From positions 4,220,501-4,284,500 of the forward strand of contig OX485808.1 in the NCBI GenBank assembly GCA_950295325.1: DNA of 64,000 bases. The letters run 5' to 3'. Within the stretch, counting starts at the first letter, position 1. Each line of letters opens with the position of its first letter. The stretch comes from Polytrichum commune (Eukaryota > Streptophyta > Polytrichopsida > Polytrichales > Polytrichaceae). Below, in pieces: positions 22,652 to 32,478 of this stretch. Below the pieces are notes generated by a model. That model was not told the origin of the DNA. It was given only the letters and a program-made list of their open reading frames with translations, and searched no databases. The position numbers and the translations under genes are program-made.

Positions 22652-22937
22652 TTAGCTCCAATTTGCTACAGGTGTTCCTTTTACTTTTGCTCCAAGTTAC
22701 TACCGGGTTTGCTTTTACTTTAACTCCAACTTACGATACAAATAAAAAGCGTCGATCTCCCATTTGTTTACTATTATTTTATTTTCGCGATTGCGGCGTC
22801 TAGTGTTCTTCGCTGCAGCCCCGGACTTCCTCCCGTTGTATCGTTCTCAACAGTTGCAGAATTGCATACTCTTGCTTTGAATATTTCGACATATTCATTC
22901 ACTATCGATTTGCTCTGTTCACTATCGAGTTGCTTCC

Positions 22938-24332
22938 ATGGCTTCACATTCTGAGCAAGCCATGGATCAGGCCGATGCCCATATCACTCTTTCGTTTATG
23001 GATGCTTCGCTCAACCCCAAGACTGAGCAAATGGTCAGAATCTCTGAAATCAGCAAACCCTTAGTTAATGCAAACAAGCCTTGCATTATTGCTGTACCCT
23101 CAACAACATCTCCCCCCTCAGTGGAAGTTCCTGATGTAAATCTGAAGGTCGTGAAAGAAAAGGCCACCTCTGAGAACAGCAAGCCATCGGTTAATATTGT
23201 GAAAGAGCCAGCTTGCACTGCAAGAACCTCAACGTCCGCCGCGTCCATGGATGCAATTGATATGAATTTGAAGGGCGTGAAAGAAACTAAGGGACCAGTG
23301 GCTTCGCTGATCACAACGGCTGGCAATCGTAAACGTTGCTTTGCACGTCAAAGTGATGATCATGTGGCCAAGGTTCACAAGCCTAACGTGAGTGTTCAAG
23401 TGAAAGAAAAGGTCACCCCCACATCCACAGCCTCCATGGATGCACATGATACGAATTTAGAGGGCGTGAAAGAAAGTGAGGGTCCCGTGGTTTCGCTGAT
23501 AACAACGGCTCGCAAGCTTAAACGTTGCTTCGCACAAACTGAAAATCATGTGGCCAAGGTTTGCAAGCCTATCATCGGCGTTCAAGTGAAAGAAAAGGTC
23601 ACCTCCGACATCAGCAAGTCAATATTGGTTGATGCGAACAAGCCTTGCATTAATGGTGCAACCTCAACATCCACGGACTCCGTGGATGCTATTGATATGT
23701 ATTTGATGGGCGTCAAAGAAAAGGGGCCAGTGGCTTCGCTCCCAACAGCCACGCTTAAATCTCGCTTTGCGCAATCTGGTCCTGTGGCCAAGCTGCGTAA
23801 GACCGAAGCCTGTCTTCAAGTGCACAAGGAGCTAAGTCACTTGGTCAAACCAGACGAGAGCTTGAAGAGCGGGGACCGTGCAATGAAACGGTACATAAAA
23901 CTGTTGGATATGGATCTCCCCGGGGGAGACCGTTCCTCTGTTCGAGATGCTTGTTTGGCTCTCAACCCCCTGCTCAACACCAAAAATCTGTCGAAGATTG
24001 AGTGCTTCATGAGGCACAGAGGATTGCATGTGCTGTACGAGATGCTCCGATATTTTCTACCCATATTTGAGGGTAGGCCAGTCCTGCGCAAGCTAATGAA
24101 AACCTTACAACACCTGCACGATCGCAAGATGTTGGGCGTAGAACACATGCAGTGTGATGCACCTCGATTCTGCATGCTGAAATTCTCCAAACTGCTCTAC
24201 GACCTCTCTGAGCACGAGGACCTAGAGGTGCGCACCACGGCTCGCAGTTTCCAGGGGCTGAGATTCTCTATCCCCCAGAAGCATCCATCACATGCAAAAT
24301 GCTGTAGGTGGGAGCGCCGCACAAGGCACTAA
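22938..24332 (+). CDS. 464-residue protein with internal repeats and a helical C-terminal domain
   Basis: Single-exon frame. Residues ~30-295 hold three diverged repeats of about 65-80 residues (around 95-160, 161-240, 241-295), each with a (S/T)MDAxDxNLxGVKE-like start, a GPVASL(I)TTA block, a basic KRCFA(R/Q) motif, H-VAKV-KP and VQVKEK; a partial repeat precedes them. Residues ~305-440 differ: a leucine-rich, probably all-helical domain with LNPLLNTKNLSKIECFMRHRG and LRKLMKTLQHLHDRKMLG. That is loosely like the helical bundles of TFIIS-N/LEDGF-type transcription-elongation proteins, but I cannot assign it firmly. The tail is basic and Cys-containing. The repeats suggest a nuclear or chromatin protein; this is inference. 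It sits between rbcS copy 2 and the rbcS remnants. Length, GC content and repeat conservation argue that it is or recently was a gene. Confidence 0.75.
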   Translation: MASHSEQAMDQADAHITLSFMDASLNPKTEQMVRISEISKPLVNANKPCIIAVPSTTSPPSVEVPDVNLKVVKEKATSENSKPSVNIVKEPACTARTSTSAASMDAIDMNLKGVKETKGPVASLITTAGNRKRCFARQSDDHVAKVHKPNVSVQVKEKVTPTSTASMDAHDTNLEGVKESEGPVVSLITTARKLKRCFAQTENHVAKVCKPIIGVQVKEKVTSDISKSILVDANKPCINGATSTSTDSVDAIDMYLMGVKEKGPVASLPTATLKSRFAQSGPVAKLRKTEACLQVHKELSHLVKPDESLKSGDRAMKRYIKLLDMDLPGGDRSSVRDACLALNPLLNTKNLSKIECFMRHRGLHVLYEMLRYFLPIFEGRPVLRKLMKTLQHLHDRKMLGVEHMQCDAPRFCMLKFSKLLYDLSEHEDLEVRTTARSFQGLRFSIPQKHPSHAKCCRWERRTRH

Positions 24333-24502
24333 AATGCAACAGTGCGGATAAACAAGAAAACGTAGAGTCACATGATCACATTAGTATGTGGTAGTTTAAT
24401 TTGTAAGTGTGATTTAGAAAATGCCAGTGTTCAGTTCGAAATGAATATTCGCAATCGGAAATCCGACTCTAATGCGGTGCCTCCCCAATCATCATTCTGA
24501 TA

Positions 24503-24600
24503 TCGACGACGCTGAAAAGGCTTACTCCAGGGGTTCCATCCGTGTCATGGCAGGGTGCCGTATTAAGCAAGTGCAGGTGGCCGGAGCGCTGCCTAGATAG
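24503..24600 (+). pseudogene. rbcS 3' remnant A
   Basis: Translates as IDDAEKAY, then SIRVMAG and KQVQVAGALPR-stop, which aligns with the last ~33 codons of rbcS ([22 protein letters not shown]) with many substitutions and a short deletion. It is followed by about 110 bp related to the rbcS copy 2 3' flank (ending AGTAAAGACTTAA) and then directly by remnant B. No 5' part is present. Confidence 0.8.
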
Positions 24601-24711
24601 AAGTATGATAAAAATATTGCTCGTGGAGGGATGGCCACTTAGGGCAGCACCTGTTCGATTCTGTAGCAGTTTTGGATATGTACAATGTATCTTAAGTAAA
24701 GACTTAAATGC

Positions 24712-24834
24712 TTGGTGTTGGTTGAGATCGAGGAGGCCAAGAAGGCTTATCCCGAGGCTTACATCCGCGTGATGGCGTTCGACAACGTGAGGCAGGTGCA
24801 GGTGGCCGGATTCGTCGCCCAGAGGCCCGCCTTG
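24712..24834 (+). pseudogene. rbcS 3' remnant B, stop codon lost
   Basis: It starts abruptly at [11 protein letters not shown] and keeps near-perfect rbcS sequence to the C-terminal PA, but the TAG stop is TTG (24832-24834), so the frame runs on into former 3' UTR to about 24921. Only ~41 codons remain and there is no promoter, so it is not a functional gene. Relative to copy 2 it has L-to-M and I-to-V changes. Confidence 0.9.
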
Positions 24835-25660
24835 ATTAACTTAGTACTCTTGGCTGTGGATGTAAATATGGTTGCTGAAGGCAGCAATTATGTATGTCCA
24901 CTAATGTACAATTCAAATTAGTAAAGACTTAATGATTCACTCCGAACTGCAGATTGTGATGTCAAAGTCTCGTCCTTGGATTTATGCAAGTGAAATTGTG
25001 ATAGAGTTCAGAACGCACCTGTGTTTGAAGATAGTGTTTTCAGAAAACGTCTATGGAGATTAGTGCGGCCGTTTCGGCGAAATGCCTTACTTTACTTGTA
25101 TCTTTCCTGCCCTCTCGCGGGAGTGAGAATGCGAATTAAGGAGTTATGTATGTAGAAATAGACTTTAAGCAGCTACGCACGTTTACGCATCTGTTCATTT
25201 TGTGAACGACTGGCTTGCCAAATTTCCAGCTATAGTAGCTTTACCTCTGAGAGACAATTTGTTTGTGTTCTCTTATGGTGTTCGTGAAAGCTAAGGTGAT
25301 TCTGTTCTGGTCTGTGTTGAAATTTTTCTACCATTGCAGTGTAGATGAATGTTGTCAATATTGATTAGAAGTGCCCTGAGCCCTCTGCAACTTGAAATGT
25401 ATCTTGAAGAATATTATTTTAGACTTATTGTTGTGTCCTTGCGCGCATTCAAGTGTCGTGACTGCAATTAGCAGTTTCTGCTGGCCGCAACTGCAAATGA
25501 AGAGTGTAGAATAAGGACAAATCAATTTGAGTAACATGCCCGGCAGTATATGTTTTCGTTCAGAGCTACAACCTCAGCGTACGAAAAGTCACTTGTGATC
25601 TTGTCAAGAATGGTTACAGTGACAAGCAGTTTACGGTTCAGTTGGGCCTTTGTTGAATAA
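24835..25660. repeat. rbcS 3'-flank segmental duplication, copy B
   Basis: Counterpart of 20632-21520, diverged by substitutions and small indels. It contains no gene of its own. Confidence 0.8.
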
Positions 25661-26140
25661 CCTGCAAAAACAGGATGCACAAGTGAAACACACAACCTTT
25701 TTCAATGGAAATTTCATTAGACCTATGAATTCATCACATCCGTCACCTCTAAAAGGAAAATCTCATGAGCCATGGGAGCGTCGTCAAGGTAAGAACAGGC
25801 CGAACTGAACGAATTAGACCTACACGTTGTCTACGCCCTAGGCAACACAAGAATAACAAGGCTTGTAACCGTAGGCGCCTATACATTGTAAAGCACTTTC
25901 AGAAAGGGCGGATTTCAGAAAGAACTTTCAGAAATTATAATCACGTGAAGGCTATTCTCGACTCGTTGGTTTAAACTCAGAGATGGAAGGAGCATCGCTT
26001 CACGTGCTAGACGTCAAACGTAGTCGTCGGGCAAGAAAATCACGAGAACAGAGATAAGATAGATGAATGCAGAGGTACACACTTTTGAACCTAAAACCCT
26101 AGTTCTTCATCACTCCAACATCATTGCTCAATTCACCTAC
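25661..26140. other. intergenic upstream of rbcS remnant C
   Basis: A 69-codon frame at 25765-25974 is basic but unrecognised and is not called. Confidence 0.4.
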
Positions 26141-26222
26141 CTGATCTTCACATTTTCAGATCATAGATCGCAGGCTGTGCGGCTGTGAACACTTTGGTCA
26201 TGTTGAGAGCCATCGTATATAT
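26141..26222 (+). promoter_or_regulatory. relic proximal promoter of rbcS remnant C
   Basis: CTGATCTT (26141-26148), GGCTGTGCGGCTG (26173-26185) and TATATAT (26216-26222), in the same order as in both intact rbcS genes. Confidence 0.55.
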
Positions 26223-26297
26223 GTCTTCCCATTATTCTTCATGTCCACGTTACCTTATTCTTTTCATTCAATTGATTTAGTAGCAAGTTCTGCAGAG

Positions 26298-26402
26298 ATG
26301 GCTTCTTGCATTGCTGCCGCTGCCACCATGTCCCCTGCTGCTGCTCTCGGAGCGGCCACTTCCAGCGTCACCACCTCGCAGACGGTCAAATTGATTCATT
26401 GA
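26298..26402 (+). pseudogene. rbcS 5' remnant C (transit peptide only)
   Basis: The ATG and the first 28 codons match the rbcS transit peptide ([18 protein letters not shown]). Identity then stops after SQ; six further unrelated codons lead to TGA at 26400-26402. The R1 dispersed repeat follows from about 26563. The intact leader (TAGCAAGTTCTGCAGAGATGG) and promoter elements imply a complete gene cut at codon ~28 by insertion or rearrangement. It could still be transcribed as a 34-codon frame. Confidence 0.9.
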
Positions 26403-26562
26403 CTCATCGACCTGCTGTATTTCTTCAACTGTTTGTCTGTTCCTGTCATGTAGGAGATGTCATGTTGGGAGTCTTCTTTGATACAATTACCCTCATGTTC
26501 TCGCATAGAGTTCATGTGGAGGTTTTCCATCCAAACCTTAAATTCCTTAGGACGATGAAGAT

Positions 26563-26900
26563 GTGCCTAATTTGGTTTCTGATTTTAAACAGACACCTGT
26601 ACTTGTGGTGTATAGTTGGGTGTGAATCTAAGAACAGACACCCAAAAGAGGTGTGTTGGAAAGAGCTTGGACAATGTGCTCAAATTTTGTAAACCATTCT
26701 TGATGGTATAGTCATCATAATTGGGGGATCTATATGATCATTTAACGACTTAGAGAATCTTCAAATTGACATCTGATAGGATAATCATACGAACTCCAAA
26801 AATCATGAGGAAAATGGCTATGGGCATGACTTGAATTCACTAACCATCTCGCACTAACAGCATGTTTCATATCCTACGAGAAGTAGGTGCAGAGAGAAAA
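26563..26900. repeat. dispersed repeat R1, copy 2
   Basis: Begins GTGCCTAATTTGGTT like copy 1 at 8740 and follows it colinearly to GAGAAGTAGG. It lies directly downstream of the truncated rbcS 5' end. Confidence 0.7.
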
Positions 26901-27184
26901 GTTTCTGTTGAAGACCTGGTTACCTTTACAGAGATATTTTTGATTAAGTAGTATTTTAAAATTCCAGTCTTCCTGTGAATATGGATGTAGAAAAACACAA
27001 GATGTAGGGAACCCATTTACTCGAGAAATTCTTATGGTTTTGAAGCACAAGGGCTTGGTTGAGAGCCTGATTATGTGGTCAGGACATTGTATGCCTCCTC
27101 TGCAGACTTGGCCCAATTATTTAGCAAAAAAGGTTAATTCAGGCTATAAAGAATAGTTCCCTGCGGTGTTTACACAAGTTGTAT

Positions 27185-27545
27185 ATGTGAATGCATGGTA
27201 GCAGTAATCAACATCAATAATGGTATCAAAGAACCTATCTGTGGGTACCAAAATTAAAATATCTGAATTCAAATGTTGATATTTGGTGGGTATCTCAAGG
27301 CAAGAAAATCTTTGTATATCCGAGGTATAACTTGAGCTGATACCATTCTAACCCATATTGATACCAAGGCAATTTCTCCTAGGTATGAAAGTTCTTGCAT
27401 GATATGCAGACTTGAATGGTATTGAAAACAAAAGCACCGTCAAATACCAATACCCTACTGGTATCAAAAAAATGTGAAATCCTCATTATAGATACCTGAA
27501 TGGTAGGCCAAAAAAGATGATACCATACCAGCATTGATGTACACT
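27185..27545. repeat. dispersed repeat R2, copy 1
   Basis: Colinear with 44478-44830, an ALIS intron segment: GTGRATGCATGGTA, AATGGTATCAAAGAACCT, TGTTGATATTTGGTG-like text, CCCTACTRGTRTCAAAAA and GTGAAATCCTCATTRTAGA. It is rich in the motif TGGTATCAAA. No frame or inverted ends. Confidence 0.75.
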
Positions 27546-28008
27546 TTCCCAATAGATGGGTTTTTGTAGACACTACAAAACACTCCAAAAACTCTAATCA
27601 CAATTCCCTGTGGCAGTACAAATACTGTCATGTAGAAGAAAATTTTCAATATTAGCAATACTACTTGAGAGGTCTCTTTGTCAGGAATGAAAGTTTTTAG
27701 CTTGACATTTGGTTCATCATCAACACCACAACTCAACAATGTTCAGCCCACCAAACCACACTTCACATACAATATCATAAGTTGCTGGTTCATATCAGTT
27801 ACTATCAATACATCACTTGCATAGATTTGAAGCCCTTCATATGGCAGTCAGGTTTTTGGTAAGAGTTTCAAAGTTGCATCATGTTGCCTATAGAATACTG
27901 TACTTCAAAACAGGATGGACTTAGCGCTACTAACCTACAAATTCATGCTTGCTTGACCACAACATTTGGCACAAAATCTCCAACTCAGTGTATGACATTG
28001 GTCGTATT
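27546..28008. other. intergenic / 3' region of the minus-strand gene at 28009
   Basis: No coding evidence. It probably includes the 3' UTR of the gene ending at 28009. Confidence 0.4.
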
Positions 28009-30428
28009 TCAACAGTTCTTGCAGGTGTCCCCATGCCTGCAACGCTTCACTTCAAATATGGTTGCCTCATCACCTGATGTCATCACATAATCAAGAATGA
28101 TTCGGGTAGCCTGCATCACAGCACAACTTTGCTCTGATTATTGATGCACCCTTTCAACGCCTTGGTATACGAGGAGTAAAAAAATATCCTGTTATCATGA
28201 TCAGTATCATCTATTTTAAACCCTTAAAGGCCTGAGGAGTAAAGAATTTTATAAGCTGTGTTAGGAAACGACAGTTCCAAGAGAATCTTAGGAATTCTCA
28301 CATAGAAGAAGTTGTGATGAGGCACCACCAAATGATCACATCTGTATGGTTAAGAACACATGAATTTTTTTCAATGGTCCTCTCATTACAATAAATACTG
28401 AGGTTTCATCATAATCACAATCCTCATTATTTTTAGGAGATATTTGATATGATTGCATAGAACTACGGATGTTGTAGATTGGTGGAAAGTTGCAAACATG
28501 CTATGATCTTTGAAGAGATCAAACTGTCAAAATGTCTCTTGAGATGTGCACTTCGTGAGGTGTAGAGGAACACCACCAATGCAATTTTGCGATCAAGCTT
28601 TTGGAGGTGATGAGCAGTTTAAGTAGCTACGTCTAGGGTAAACAATTTGTTAAGAAACACTTCATTTGGAGCAAGATCTGATCATTAAAAATTGAGAGTC
28701 CCATTTGGGAGGACATTAAGGGTTGAAGCTAACCATTGGTCGAATAGTAAAGCTATCAATGAACAATTTGGGACCAAGAGTTACAATCCGTTAGAGGTCA
28801 TAGCAGATACGTTATCAGCAGAAAGCTAAGGGAATCTTCACAACCACTAACTATGTACTCCATTGTGAAAAAATGGAAATATATCTGAGCAATAAAATCT
28901 GAAAGGTTCCAAATGCAAGAGACTTCTGAGAGGATGATGAGCACCCACCTTGTCCTTGCTGCCGAGGCCATACTTCACTACAAGATCCTGTAGATATTTG
29001 TCATGCTGGAGATTCCACCCTCCAATATCAGCAATTGGAATTTTAAAAACAACAACAAAAAACTCTACTTTGCATCAAAAAGGCCACTCTGATTGCACTA
29101 GCATCCGACAGGCAGTCTGTCATTGGCATGTAAGGTAAACCGGTCGACTTCAAATTCTTATTATAATCTGACAGCTTTATTTGTGTGGTTTGTAATTAGG
29201 TGTGATCTAAGAACAGACATCATCAAGATATGTGTTTCAAAGAGATTGCATTACGTGCTCAAAATTTCTTAACTAATCTAGGTTCAATATTCAATATAAT
29301 TGGGAGGGACCTATATGGTCATTTAAGAAAGAGTATCATCTTTATTAATAAATCACATACTCACATGAGCTCCGAGAATTATGAGTAAAATGGCTATGGC
29401 CTCAATTTGGATTTGCTAATCATCATGTTCCGATTGCATGTTTAATATCCTAGGAGAAGTGGGCTAGTTGGAAAAAATAACCATTTAAGATCCGTCTGTG
29501 TCAAGGCAAGGCAAGACATATGAACCTCACTTAATTGGATCATCCTGAGATCCACAATCTTAGAAGTGTCAGGGATTAGAAAGAAACTCACCACTTGATC
29601 AAGTTGCTGGCAGCTTTCGGTGAGACCACTGTTGTCATCAGTGATGCTCTGCACCTATACCCAGATCAAATATAACCATTTGGTATTCATATTAAGGATC
29701 AAACAACACAAGTAGGTTGTGATGCTGGGTCTTCAAAATAGCGAACCATAGAAGGACTTGGCCTTCTCATTTTTATTTTTGATGAAGGTGTTTTATGTTG
29801 ACAAATGAAGATTCCAAGATATATAGTGGCTTCAGTTCGAGTTTCCCAAGCTTTTGCATATGACAGAAATAAAAGACAGTTTAATCCAAAGAGCTAGGCT
29901 AATAAGCAAAAAGAAGCATGTAGCAAGTGTCTCCCAGATTGTGCAAACCTTTGCAAAAATGGTTGCATCTTCATCAGCTTGTTTGGTATACAGGATTGAG
30001 ATGCGAAGCGCTTTGCCTGTCAACAATCCGTTCCATACATTGTCATTGATCTTGAAAGAAATACCAGAAGTCCAATCTCAAATGACAATTTTGTGTAGCA
30101 CGCAGAAGAACAATGATATGAGAAAATGGCCTGGATATGCATTTTAGAGACCGTCTGGCTAATAAGTTGCTTGACTAATAGCTTAACCGTATGAAGTATC
30201 GAAAGAACAAACTGTAAGAATTATTTCATGGAAGAGACAAGATCTGTGCTATGTCATACTCTTGCATAAAACCTGCAACTCGAAATCATTTCCCTGCTAC
30301 AAGTACGTAAGTAAAGGAGAAGGAAAACAGATACCAGCTGATGGCAAATTGTATTTCTTCGCCATAGCCTCCAGCCACTCAATTTGTGCTTTCTCGAGGT
30401 GTAGAGGCAGTTCTATCTTTGATGCCAT
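28009..30428 (-). CDS. small two-repeat protein, five short exons, 125 residues
   Basis: The exons, 5' to 3' on the minus strand, are 30428-30335, 30016-29949, 29648-29592, 29005-28949 and 28110-28009. All junctions are GT-AG and phase-consistent (378 bp in total). The product holds two tandem homologous domains: LEKAQIEWLEAMAKKYN with KALRI and DEDATIF (residues ~10-52), and LDQVHDKYLQDLVVKYG with KATRII and GDEATIF (~70-112), then a Cys/His-rich tail (KRCRHGDTC). The domains align without gaps across the exon 3/4 junction, which supports the model independently. The KALRI helix pattern resembles ribbon-helix-helix (CopG-like) folds; function is unknown and DNA binding is only a guess. An AG just upstream of the ATG allows a 5'-UTR intron. 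Acceptors of exons 3 and 4 are least certain. Repeat R1 copy 3 lies in intron 3. Confidence 0.72.
29155..29500. repeat. dispersed repeat R1, copy 3 (intronic)
   Basis: Inside intron 3 of the two-repeat protein gene. It matches copy 1 through CTAGTTGGAAAAAATAACCA and flanking blocks. Confidence 0.7.
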
Positions 30429-32050
30429 TTTGCCTACATCACAAAATTCCCAAAGTTTGTTAGGTCTACATAAACTACGCACTCAGAATGATCTCCTGGG
30501 ATTGAGTACCAGGCATCACGTTAAAAGCAAGATGAACTGACTGCACTAAGTTACAATTTCCACCCAGACAGTTAACTGCCGCATGAGTGTGGATGGTGCT
30601 AAAAGCAGAAGTTTTTTGATGAGAAGAACAACATATTCCTTTCATTGTTGTCCCTGTGGTTTCAGTACTGGTTTGGGAGAAATAAAGAGCCTGTTGGACC
30701 AAAAGCCCTAGAATCTGAAACACTATTTGCTTTAAGTTTTCTCCAGTACATCCCCATCTTCAAATTGGCCTTATATTTTAGATTTGGTAAACATTTCCAT
30801 TCAAGTTTAGTAGTTCAGATTTCATTTTTTCAATCTTAAGAGACAGAGGGATAGCTATTTAAGTTTCATCAATTTCACCAATTTTGTTGCAACAAGCATA
30901 AGCCCAGTCACTTGAACTGTTTATTGCTTCAATTAGCCCAAGACGGACTTCTGCTTTGCAAGCAGATGTTAGAATGAAGAAATTTTCTCCCCAACATCTG
31001 AACCAATCTTTAGGAAATTCCACTTCCTTATTACCGACTGAAAGGTTTGCACTGAAACAAATTCCTGTTGCCTGACAAATTCTTTTCTGTATTCTCGGAC
31101 CCACATCAACCCACCAATTTGACAGGACTTCCCATTTCAAGCCTCAACAATTTCCTCCTACACACGAAATCCAGCTCCGAAAATCCAATCCTGACTACGT
31201 ACTCGTCCATAGATATAAACCCGAAGACGCAGTTTCTATTCTTGCAAGAATGATGCAAAAATTTCTTTCGAAATCAACAGAAATGTACAATCGGATTCCG
31301 TTTCCTTTCTTGTTGAGAAGAGTCATGCTGAAACAACCTCATATGATAGTGAAACTTTCTTTTGTGCATTCTCGATCCCCCATAGACATGAATACAAGTC
31401 AGACCTTCAAGCTATCCTCCTACCCACGAACAAAGCTCCGATACTGCTATATACATACGAATCTGCACTACACACATGCCAGAATACCCAAATCGTCCAA
31501 AAACATAATCCGTTATTCAGAACTGATTGTGCGGTCTAGTGCAGAATTATTAGGTTCCCTTCGTCCTCTCTTGCACCTCCTCTACTTGAAAGAAGGGACT
31601 CTTACAAACCAGAGCAGAAAATCTAAGAAAACGTACTTGCTTCTTGTCCAACAGATAGTGCGAATTATGGTGCGAATTTCGGTGCTCTTCTGCTCCGATA
31701 GTCTTTGTCTTCCTTCAAGCGTGTTCGCCGCAGTAGGGGCTAGGGAATCAAGATCCGCGGGTATGAGGAAATCCCATACCCGCCGGGCTTCTCCAGTACG
31801 AGAACATCGATACCGCGATTGATTACCACCTTTAACAATGACTACTTAGGTGCTGAGTGAATTATTACTTTCCAAAGTAAACAATTGGACCAGTTTCCTA
31901 TCCTACTATTCAACCCTAACGTTTACTAGACACTGCCACTTAGGATTTAGTGTTCATCTTTACCCGTCATCCAAGTGTAACTGACAAAGGTAGAAGCGAT
32001 GCTGCAGTAGGATAAGTTAGTAGGTCAAAAGGGGTTACTATTATATACTT
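30429..32050. other. divergent intergenic region between 30428 (minus) and 32479 (plus)
   Basis: It should contain both promoters. Frames at 30859-31140 (minus) and 31250-31822 (plus) are unrecognised and not called. A perfect 9-bp-stem hairpin lies at 31757-31783. Confidence 0.4.
31757..31783. repeat. inverted repeat, 9-bp stem, 9-nt loop
   Basis: GCGGGTATG and CATACCCGC are exact reverse complements separated by nine bases, in a small GC-rich patch. Confidence 0.7.
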
Positions 32051-32054
32051 TTGT

Positions 32055-32340
32055 GGATTTATCACCATCATCCTGATTTCAGCCACTGCCACTGCCAAAT
32101 TTATAGAAGCCCACACGCAGAGAAAAATAGAGAAGGATTTCACTTGAACGTTTGGTCCTGTGTGGGCTTGTCACCATCATTGTGATTTCAGCCACTGCCA
32201 CTCTCCCAAATTTCATGTGCCTGGCCATTTGCGGACTCATACTGCAGTCGGATAGAGGCCCACAAGCACAGAGAGAAGCTCGAGGATTTCAAGTGGATAT
32301 TGAATTCTTTGTGGGTTTATGACCCTCACTTGCAAATTTC
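32055..32340. repeat. tandem duplication upstream of the 32479 gene, ~2.3 units
   Basis: Units of about 110-150 bp start near 32051, 32160 and 32311 and share GGRYTTRTCACCATCATC, TTTCAGCCACTGCCACT, GCCCACAMGCASAGAGA and GGATTTCAAGTGGAYRTT-like blocks. They lie in the probable promoter/5' UTR. Confidence 0.7.
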
Positions 32341-32478
32341 GTGTGTTGACTGAATGGAGCAAAGGAACTTGAGCATATACTCATTCTCTTCTTGAATTCT
32401 CAGATATGAGGGGATGAGAATGAGTCGACCGTGTGCATGATTTAGGAGTTTTTGGCATCGACAAGTTTCATTCACACA

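Noticed and set aside
31250-31822. 190-codon plus-strand frame
   Set aside because: No family motif, mixed low-complexity content, and it starts in probable promoter sequence of the divergent gene pair. No splice partner was found.
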